The notes beneath the pieces are model-generated. The model made no database searches and was not told the DNA's origin. It saw nothing but the letters and a program-made list of their open reading frames with translations. Shown piece after piece: positions 57,416-64,000 of a DNA stretch of 64,000 bases (its first letter is position 1; the number at the start of each line of letters is the position of its first letter). A program made the position numbers and the translations under genes. The DNA comes from Terrisporobacter mayombei (lineage in GTDB: Bacteria > Bacillota > Clostridia > Peptostreptococcales > Peptostreptococcaceae), in contig NZ_JAHZMP010000001.1 in assembly GCF_020748465.1 (NCBI RefSeq), positions 434,001-498,000 on the forward strand, given 5' to 3'.

Positions 57416-60400
57416 CTACTTTTTATCAATATTATCTTTATTGATTAAATATTTTAAGTCAAAATACTTTAGTAAGTAGTTTTTTTCATCTTTTATTTTA
57501 ATCTTTGCATTTATTGATCTGTTGTTTATCTCTTCATTAAAATATTCTTCAATCTTCATTTTACTATCCATATTTTTAACTATTTCACTATCACTAATAT
57601 CATTTATTAAATCTCTTATTACTTCTTTTCTACATAGAGTTAAATGATGATTCACAATACGCGGAAGATTAAAGTAAGTAGTATTTATTATATCACAATG
57701 ATGTAAATCTTTTTTTAACCTATATAAATTTTCTTTTCTTCCCATATCAAATATAAGAAAACATCCATAATCGTACTTACTTCTAAGTATTCTTCCCATG
57801 GCTTGTTTTAATTTAATTATCATTTGAGGTTGGTTTACATCATAATAAGTTTTATTAAATTTATTCATTATAGTTGAGTAAAGAGGGTCTTTAGGATTTA
57901 AGTTAGGAATTTTGTCTAAAGTTACACACGTCAACCCATCTCCTGGTACATCCACACCTTCAAAACAACCTTTTGAACCTAAGATGACACATTTTTTATT
58001 AAAATCTTTTAATAATTTTATATACTTTTTGTTCATGTAAATTTCTATATTTTTTTCATGGAGAAATTCTTTTAAAATCTCATAAGTCTTTTCTTGTCTA
58101 TCTTTTGAGTTAAACAAAGATAACATGTGACCATTGGTATAAGGTGATAAGTTTCCTATTACTCTGCTCATATCTTCTATAAATTCTTTATTTTTGTAAG
58201 AAGATATATCATCTAATGTAATAATTTTTATTCTTCTTTTATAATCAAATAAAGGTTCAATTACCTTTTCCTTATGAATAAATCTGTCTATCCCTAAAGT
58301 ATTAGCAAAATGTTTCATATTATTATTTACTGTTAAAGTGGCTGATAGGAATATGCCTGAATTTAAAGAAGATAATATTTTTTCTTCAAATAAATCAGCT
58401 ATATTTAAAGGAACAACTTGAAATAAGAAATTGCTAAAATCCTTATGCAAGGTCACAATTCTTGCATATAAATCAGCTTCGTTGTACTCTAAAAACACTT
58501 CTATTGTATTTTTTAAAGCTTCCAAGTCTTTAACCTTACTTTCACCTTGTTTATAAGTGTCATTTTCTTTATCCAAATTATCATCATCCATTTGTCTATC
58601 CAAAATGTATAAAATAGATTTTAAATTGGAAAGGATTTTATCTAGTGAGGTTTTTATACAATCGCCGTATTTGCTATATGTTACATCCACCAATCTTTTG
58701 TCTTTATATAAAGAACCGGCTTTTTCTTCACTTTGAAGATTTATCTCCCAACTTAAGTTATAGTTAGAGAAAGTTAAGTAATTATTCACTTTTCCGTATT
58801 CTAAAATGTATTCAGCTTCTTCAATTATAAGATTTATTTCTCTACTTACTTTAGACTTATTGTTTGCTTCCATTTTTATATAATTATAAAATCTGTCAAA
58901 AGGTTTTAGAGACTTTTTCTTTCTACTAGTATAAGTAAAAGTACTGTTATGTACTAATTCAAATGGATAAATCTCTTGTAAAAAATACTTCAAACTTCTA
59001 AATTCAACTTCTGAAGCAAAAAACTCATAGCCTTTTTCCACTAAATTATGTGCTTCATCTACTATTAAGTTTTCTATAGGCTTTTCATCTTTGTAAGGCC
59101 ATCTAGCAAGAAGAGAGTGATTAACTACAGTTATATCTTCTTCTTTTAATTCCTCTACTCTTTTTTTGTAAAGACATTCCTTGTAACATTTCTTTGGTTT
59201 ACAAAGATTAGGGTCACAGAAAACTTGTCTTAAATGAGTGATTATATCTGGAAAATGATTTAAAATAAAGTAATTAATCTCTTCAATATCTCCATAAATT
59301 CCTTCTTTCACAAGTCTTTCCAATATGATTAAAGATAATATTTCATTATCACTACATTTATTCTTATCATACTCATTAATATATTTTTCTAATTTTTCCA
59401 CACAAATATAATTACTTTTTCCTTTAATATATCCAAAGGAAATTTTGCCCTCTAAACCAAGAGATTGTATTACATTTGGAATATCTTTTTTTATAAGTTG
59501 CGTTTGAAGTTCCTTTGTATCTGTTGAAATTATTATCCTTTTATGATTTAGATAACTTTCCATTATACTTGGTAACAAATATCCCACACTTTTTCCTAAA
59601 CCTGTGGGAGCTTCAATACAAGCAATATTTTCTCCTCTTGTGTTCATAGTTTCTCTTATCATTTTGCTTAATTCAAATTGGCCTGGTCTAAATTCATAGT
59701 TAAAACCTTTTTTACTTTGCCAGATTTCACTTTTCTTTAATAAATACTCATAACAAAATCTATTATCTATAAGAGTGTTTTTCATATCTTTTTTATTTTC
59801 ATTAATAGTTTCATCATCTTCATAAATCACATCTAAGTCTTCTAGATTGTAATTTCCATCATCAATAATGTTACTCCAAACCCATTTGTTTAATCCAAAT
59901 CCATTTAAAGTTGAATTTATTTTAAAAGTTAAATTTTCCAAAGTCATGCTTTTACTTTCTTCATTTTTCAGTCTCAAAAGCAAGGCATTTACAACTTTTA
60001 TTGTATCTATAACATCATCTAAAGCTCTGTGTTTTTCACAAGATAAATCCTTTGTTAAAGTATTTTTTAAATACTCCAAATTATATTCTTTATGATAAGG
60101 CTCTAATATAACAGCAAGTTCCATAGAGTCTAAAATTTCATTTTTTATTTCTGGAATATAATGAGATAAAAATTTATTTTCAAATTCACCATTGTGGCAA
60201 ATTATTTTTTTATCACCTAAAAATTCCTTTAAATTTTTTTTTATATCCCCTAAATTAGGAGCATTATTTAAATCTCCTTTATTTAAATTGGTACAAAGAG
60301 AAAAAATTTCAAGAGGTATTTCTTTTTTATTTTTAATTAAAGTATGAAAAGAAGTTGCTTTATTATTTTCTATTTTAATAGCTCCAATTTCTAATATTTC

Positions 60401-60484
60401 AGCTGTAAAAGGATTTAGTCCACTAGTTTCTAAATCAAGAAAAACTACATCTTGTACTATACTTTTAATTTCATTTATATTCAT
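57416..60484 (-). CDS. dinG: DinG-family helicase with N-terminal DEDDh exonuclease
   Basis: A 1022-residue fusion. Residues about 10-175 form a DEDDh 3'-5' exonuclease (FLDLETSGLNPFTAEILEIG, then CHNGEFEN and HRALDDVID). The superfamily 2 helicase follows, with Walker A EAPTGLGKSVGYL, an iron-sulfur loop (C-x4-C-x4-C-x3-C, CDPNLCKPKKCYKEC), VDEAHNL and, near the end, QAMGRILRSKYDYG. This is the Gram-positive DinG layout. It is probably active in DNA repair or R-loop removal. Monocistronic. Confidence 0.93.
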   Translation of the reverse strand: MNINEIKSIVQDVVFLDLETSGLNPFTAEILEIGAIKIENNKATSFHTLIKNKKEIPLEIFSLCTNLNKGDLNNAPNLGDIKKNLKEFLGDKKIICHNGEFENKFLSHYIPEIKNEILDSMELAVILEPYHKEYNLEYLKNTLTKDLSCEKHRALDDVIDTIKVVNALLLRLKNEESKSMTLENLTFKINSTLNGFGLNKWVWSNIIDDGNYNLEDLDVIYEDDETINENKKDMKNTLIDNRFCYEYLLKKSEIWQSKKGFNYEFRPGQFELSKMIRETMNTRGENIACIEAPTGLGKSVGYLLPSIMESYLNHKRIIISTDTKELQTQLIKKDIPNVIQSLGLEGKISFGYIKGKSNYICVEKLEKYINEYDKNKCSDNEILSLIILERLVKEGIYGDIEEINYFILNHFPDIITHLRQVFCDPNLCKPKKCYKECLYKKRVEELKEEDITVVNHSLLARWPYKDEKPIENLIVDEAHNLVEKGYEFFASEVEFRSLKYFLQEIYPFELVHNSTFTYTSRKKKSLKPFDRFYNYIKMEANNKSKVSREINLIIEEAEYILEYGKVNNYLTFSNYNLSWEINLQSEEKAGSLYKDKRLVDVTYSKYGDCIKTSLDKILSNLKSILYILDRQMDDDNLDKENDTYKQGESKVKDLEALKNTIEVFLEYNEADLYARIVTLHKDFSNFLFQVVPLNIADLFEEKILSSLNSGIFLSATLTVNNNMKHFANTLGIDRFIHKEKVIEPLFDYKRRIKIITLDDISSYKNKEFIEDMSRVIGNLSPYTNGHMLSLFNSKDRQEKTYEILKEFLHEKNIEIYMNKKYIKLLKDFNKKCVILGSKGCFEGVDVPGDGLTCVTLDKIPNLNPKDPLYSTIMNKFNKTYYDVNQPQMIIKLKQAMGRILRSKYDYGCFLIFDMGRKENLYRLKKDLHHCDIINTTYFNLPRIVNHHLTLCRKEVIRDLINDISDSEIVKNMDSKMKIEEYFNEEINNRSINAKIKIKDEKNYLLKYFDLKYLINKDNIDKK

Positions 60485-60637
60485 GACTCATCCTTTCATA
60501 GTTTATTGAAGAATTTTTTTACTTAACCTTATTATATTACCACTAAAGTAATTTAGTTTAATCATAAATTTATTATATTCCTTTTGGCAATAATATGTAT
60601 AGCTAAATTTCAATAAGACAGAAATGGAGGTTTAGAT

Positions 60638-61462
60638 TTGAAAAAAAACAGCATAAATAAATTAATAATTATAGGTGCATTTTTATTAGTTTTTGCATTT
60701 GTGATTGCTAATAACAATTCAATATTCACCAAGATAAAAACTCAAATTTATTCCAAAGATATTAGTACCGAGGAATATAACTGGTATTTCAATCCCAGGG
60801 AAGATGGTAAACAACCTTTACCCATAAAGGAAGCCGATTTTTTCAGAAACTACAACACTTATTATGTTGGAAATCCCAATGAAAAAGTAATATATTTAAC
60901 TTTTGACTCAGGTTATGAAAATGGATTTACTAACCATATGTTAGATGTATTAAAAAAACACAATGCTCCAGGTAATTTTTTTGTAGTTGAAAGTTATATC
61001 AAAAACAATCCAGATATAATAAAAAGAATGGAAAAAGAAGGTCATTTAGTATGTAATCACTCAGTAAGTCATGTTTCCATGGCATCGATTCATGATCAGG
61101 AAAAGTTTAAAAAGGAACTTTTAGATGTGGCTAAGACATATAAAGAGGTAATAGGAAAAGAAATGCCTAAATATTTTAGACCACCAATGGGAAAATTTAG
61201 CGAAGAATCATTAAAAATGACTAGCGATTTAGGTTATTCCTCAATTTTTTGGAGTTTTGCTTATGTTGATTGGTACAACAACCAGCAACCTACTCACGAG
61301 TTTGCCAAAAACAAAATATATTCTAGAACTCATCCTGGTGCCATAGTTTTACTTCACTCAAATTCAAAAACTAATAGCGAAATATTAGATGAAGTAATCA
61401 CTCATTGGGAAGAAGAAGGATATACTTTGAAATCTTTAGATTACCTAAATAATAAAAAATAA
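60638..61462 (+). CDS. pdaA: PdaA-type polysaccharide deacetylase (delta-lactam-biosynthetic de-N-acetylase)
   Basis: A 274-residue protein with an N-terminal anchor helix (residues 8-25). The NodB domain shows YLTFDSGYENGF (the base Asp with a Ser where most CE4 have Asp, as in PdaA), NHSVSHVSM, FRPPMGKFS and LLHSNS. It removes acetyl from N-acetylmuramic acid on the way to muramic-delta-lactam in spore cortex. TTG start, GGAGG 7 bases upstream. Stands alone. Confidence 0.88.
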   Translation: MKKNSINKLIIIGAFLLVFAFVIANNNSIFTKIKTQIYSKDISTEEYNWYFNPREDGKQPLPIKEADFFRNYNTYYVGNPNEKVIYLTFDSGYENGFTNHMLDVLKKHNAPGNFFVVESYIKNNPDIIKRMEKEGHLVCNHSVSHVSMASIHDQEKFKKELLDVAKTYKEVIGKEMPKYFRPPMGKFSEESLKMTSDLGYSSIFWSFAYVDWYNNQQPTHEFAKNKIYSRTHPGAIVLLHSNSKTNSEILDEVITHWEEEGYTLKSLDYLNNKK

Positions 61463-61468
61463 AAGTTT

Positions 61469-61500
61469 AAAAGCTGTAAGATTTTTACTTACAGCTTTTT
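61469..61500. terminator. Bidirectional terminator
   Basis: AAAAGCTGTAAG pairs with CTTACAGCTTTT; between pdaA and a convergent gene. Confidence 0.88.
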
Positions 61501-62004
61501 CTATGCATCCACAAAAACTTCTTTACCATTATAATCCCCTATCCAATAAGGTTTATATATACTGCTAACTTCTATAAGTCTAATATTTTTTATTATATGT
61601 TTATCTATGGAATTATTCTTAATCTTACTATCAAAATAATTTAAAATTTCATTTTTTACTTTTTCAATTATATAATCTTCTTTAATATTAGATTTTTTTA
61701 TAGAACTTCTAGCAATATACCTTTTAACAGTTTGTGGCACACACTCAATTGACTTAGAATGCCCATTATAAGTATTGACCATCATAATTATGTTATTGTT
61801 TATATCATCGTTTCTAAAGTTATTCTTATTTTTTCTTCTACTAATAATCTCATATTTTAGTATTTTATATTCCACATATTCTAAATGTATATTTTCTACT
61901 TTTCTATTAAATTGATCAATTTTACTTATTAATGGTGTCTTTCTAAATATATGTTTCATTGCATCTTTTTTTCTTACTTTTATCTCTATAGAATCTGCTA
62001 ACAT
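61501..62004 (-). CDS. Hypothetical protein, 167 residues
   Basis: A basic, soluble 167-residue protein with no recognised family. The middle is Asn/Lys-rich; the C-terminus (YKPYWIGDYNGKEVFVDA) is the most ordered looking part and could be a small beta unit. AGGAGG precedes the ATG, which supports a real gene. Stands alone between pdaA and the CehA-like gene. Confidence 0.6.
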   Translation of the reverse strand: MLADSIEIKVRKKDAMKHIFRKTPLISKIDQFNRKVENIHLEYVEYKILKYEIISRRKNKNNFRNDDINNNIIMMVNTYNGHSKSIECVPQTVKRYIARSSIKKSNIKEDYIIEKVKNEILNYFDSKIKNNSIDKHIIKNIRLIEVSSIYKPYWIGDYNGKEVFVDA

Positions 62005-62196
62005 ATTTATCCTCCTTAATAAGAAGATGATTAATTAAAAATTAAAAATCCTTCTATATTATATTAATTAATCTTGTCCTCTTATGTTTGTACAAATTAA
62101 ATAAATGCCTAAATATACTTAATTTTCCTTCGCTGAATAAAAAATAATTCTTTGTTAAAACTAAATTCGTCATATAAATAGATTTGGGAGGAAAAT

Positions 62197-63582
62197 ATGA
62201 AAAAAATAACTACTATTACTTTAATATTTTTTATTTTTTTTACATTCTATATAGAAACTGATGGAAATATTTATATTGAAAGTAATGCTGATGAAGATAG
62301 GCCTATAACTATTGATACTTTAATTCCTAAAAGAGGTGAACAAAATATAATTTCTACTCCAGAAATCAAAATAAACTACAATAGTAAATTTATTTTAGAT
62401 AATTATAAACTCTATCTAAACTATAAAGAGGTAACTAATAACACTATACTTACATCTAGATATATTTACTATAAATGTGATAAAAAATTAAAAAGAGGGG
62501 TACAGGTTGTAAAACTTGAAATCCCAACTGAAAACAATAAAGTAGAAGAAATAGAATGGTATTTTACAGTTGGAACACCTTTTTATAATAATTATAGGGG
62601 AATTTTCTTTAATAACACTAAAGAACTAAATATGCTTACTTCTTACGATGATTTAAATAATATATGCAAAAACACAAATCATTTAGATTATATTTTCATT
62701 ACAGAAAAAATAAATAGCAAGGAAAATAATAAACTAGATACTCATATAGACAGTAAGAAGTATAAAAAATTAATTGATTGTTGTAATAAATATACTAATA
62801 ACAATGATTTTATTTCCATACCAGGTTTTGAATTAAGTACAAAACTAAAGGGTGAAAAAAATACAACTCAAATTAACACTTTTAACTGTGAAAATCCTTT
62901 TTTATTTAAAGACAATATAAGTCTTGAATTACTTTATAAAAAATTATTTTACTATGAATATAACTTAATCTGTCAATTTAAAGCTGATGATAATTTAAGC
63001 AATATTGATTATTTCAAATATTCACCCTATGGGGACGAGGTTATCACTTTACTTGAATTAAAAAAAGAACGAGATACAAAAGAAAATAGAGATATATTAA
63101 ATTTGGGCGCATATAAAGAAGCCTTGAATAATGGTTGGCATGTAAGTCCTATAACATGTGAATACAATGAGTATCCCAATACGAATATTGGAAAAGATCT
63201 TAGAACTACCGTACTGTGCGAAGATTTAAGCAGAAGTAAGGTTATCGATGCCATAAAAAACAGAAGAATATATGTTAGTGAAGATAATAATGTGGATATA
63301 TATTTTTCATTAAATAAAATGCCTATGGGCAGTATAGTAAAATCTCCTTCTTACGTTAGGATTATTGCAAGTGCCATTAATAATGATGAATATGATAAAA
63401 TAAAAAAAATAGAAATTTTTAGCAATAATAATGAAATAATATATACAAAAGAATTTAATTCAAATTATGCAAAAGTAGATTTCACTTTAAAACCACCGAA
63501 GGAAAATACCTACTACTTTGTATTAATAACTGATGAAAGCAATAAAAAATCTGTAACTTCTCCAGTTTGGATTGAACCATAG
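62197..63582 (+). CDS. CehA/McbA-like protein with an erased PHP metal site
   Basis: A 461-residue exported protein: signal peptide at residues 1-24, an N-terminal beta-rich domain (about 35-125), then a PHP-like domain (about 130-365) and a C-terminal beta domain. The PHP scaffold is recognised from LDYIFITE, ISIPGFEL, INTFN, GDEVITLLEL, NGWHVSP and VIDAIKNRRIYVSEDNN. The usual metal residues are mostly absent: the HxH pair is replaced by FFNNTKE, DH of ITDH by EK, His of GHIN by Gln, His of QFNHP by Lys, and the DNH block by YNE. Only Glu212 and His315 remain. A pseudoenzyme is likely. GGGAGG precedes the ATG. Confidence 0.72.
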   Translation: MKKITTITLIFFIFFTFYIETDGNIYIESNADEDRPITIDTLIPKRGEQNIISTPEIKINYNSKFILDNYKLYLNYKEVTNNTILTSRYIYYKCDKKLKRGVQVVKLEIPTENNKVEEIEWYFTVGTPFYNNYRGIFFNNTKELNMLTSYDDLNNICKNTNHLDYIFITEKINSKENNKLDTHIDSKKYKKLIDCCNKYTNNNDFISIPGFELSTKLKGEKNTTQINTFNCENPFLFKDNISLELLYKKLFYYEYNLICQFKADDNLSNIDYFKYSPYGDEVITLLELKKERDTKENRDILNLGAYKEALNNGWHVSPITCEYNEYPNTNIGKDLRTTVLCEDLSRSKVIDAIKNRRIYVSEDNNVDIYFSLNKMPMGSIVKSPSYVRIIASAINNDEYDKIKKIEIFSNNNEIIYTKEFNSNYAKVDFTLKPPKENTYYFVLITDESNKKSVTSPVWIEP

Positions 63583-63799
63583 AGTTATATTTTTTATGCA
63601 GTATATCTCAAATATCTAAGACATGGCACCATTACATTTAAAGGCTATTTCTATTCTCCATTATTGAATGCTTTGTGTATAACCTTTCAGTAAAATCCTC
63701 CTGCATTATATAATAAAAATCCACTGACTTATTAAAACTAATAAATCAGTGGATTTTATATTTTAAAAACTATATCACAAGTTTTCCATAAACTTCTAA
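63583..63799. other. Intergenic region, no gene seen
   Basis: Between the CehA-like gene and the right-edge gene. A short minus-strand frame of about 22 codons after AGGAGG (near 63690) ends quickly, so I do not call it. The terminator at 63716-63757 lies in this stretch. Confidence 0.5.
63716..63757. terminator. Bidirectional terminator
   Basis: AAAATCCACTGA pairs with TCAGTGGATTTT, extended by further A/T pairs; follows both the CehA-like gene and the right-edge gene. Confidence 0.88.
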
Positions 63800-64000
63800 T
63801 TAAGACACAAAAAAATCATCTAAAGTAGTATTTTCTTTTCCGTTGTTTCTGATTATACTTAAACGAGTATTTTTATTCATGTTGGAGCCAGGAGATGTAT
63901 ATATTATATAATTACCTTCCAAAGTAGCTCCATAAATAGAAGACTTAGAAGTAATCAAAGATTTCTTATTTGTAGACATGTTTTTCTTGTATATATAACT
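63800..64000 (-). CDS. C-terminal end of a gene running off the right edge
   Basis: The minus strand is open from the edge to a TAA at 63800-63802, 66 codons. The pattern GATLEGNYIIYTSPGSN followed by LSIIRNNGKENT looks like one blade of a beta propeller (DUF5050-like or YncE-like), but the fragment is too short to assign. The terminator at 63716-63757 lies just past its stop codon. Confidence 0.5.
   Translation of the reverse strand, partial: SYIYKKNMSTNKKSLITSKSSIYGATLEGNYIIYTSPGSNMNKNTRLSIIRNNGKENTTLDDFFVS

Noticed and set aside
63600-63720. A small minus-strand gene after AGGAGG near 63690
   Set aside because: The frame closes after about 22 codons, and no conserved protein pattern was recognised.
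1-64000. CRISPR array, prophage or insertion sequence
   Set aside because: No regular repeat-spacer pattern, integrase, transposase or phage structural gene was seen in any frame.

Overview
The window is low-GC, AT-rich Clostridia DNA in which most genes lie on the minus strand. Several traits point to a spore-forming Firmicute, probably of the Peptostreptococcaceae (Clostridioides / Paeniclostridium / Paraclostridium / Terrisporobacter type): a dnaG-rpoD operon, a CotE-like peroxiredoxin-chitinase fusion, a PdaA-type cortex deacetylase, two T-box leaders and two lysine riboswitches. The family assignment is inference from gene content, not from a marker gene search. No tRNA or rRNA genes, prophage, insertion sequence or CRISPR array was seen.

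Layout. 1-2136: minus-strand operon of a WYL regulator, a GyrI-like protein and a YoaP-like acetyltransferase that runs off the left edge. 2137-2866: gap holding a decayed fragment of an iron alcohol dehydrogenase. 2867-5319: a KamA-family radical SAM enzyme and a pentapeptide-repeat channel-like protein. 5407-12216: three NhaC-family transporters; two sit behind lysine riboswitches (probable lysine carriers, LysW type) and the second of these carries a nonsense codon. TcdA lies between them. 12216-18809: lipoprotein, lipoate ligase, TVP38-like protein, MscS channel, a DapDC-like decarboxylase and cardiolipin synthase. 18997-23850: an Asn T-box, a broken non-discriminating-type AspRS and an intact gatC-gatA-gatB. 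24037-31928: reverse rubrerythrin, MntP, alanine racemase, an orphan histidine kinase, a 6S-like small RNA and a QueG-like Fe-S protein. 32007-32915: trpP behind a Trp T-box. 33007-37930: the macromolecular synthesis operon dnaG-rpoD-trmK-nif3.

38331-41722 looks like a spore-surface or metal locus: a CotA-like multicopper oxidase that has lost most copper ligands, a short radical SAM protein, and a protein that is one quarter cysteine. 41767-52582 is a run of envelope and signalling genes: polysaccharide deacetylase, CAP protein, MORN, YitT, WG repeat, two TPR membrane proteins, VanW and a PP2C phosphatase. 52826-63582 holds the CotE-like fusion, an AEC transporter, a Ca/Na exchanger, a DinG-type exonuclease-helicase, PdaA and a CehA-like protein whose PHP metal site has been erased. 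The right edge contains the 3' end of one more minus-strand gene.

The most unusual features are two 'dead enzymes' (the copper-less laccase and the metal-less PHP protein), two broken genes that still sit behind intact amino-acid sensing leaders (AspRS behind an Asn T-box, lysine carrier behind a lysine riboswitch), the cysteine-rich / radical SAM / pseudo-laccase cluster, and a rod-shaped RNA that resembles 6S RNA.
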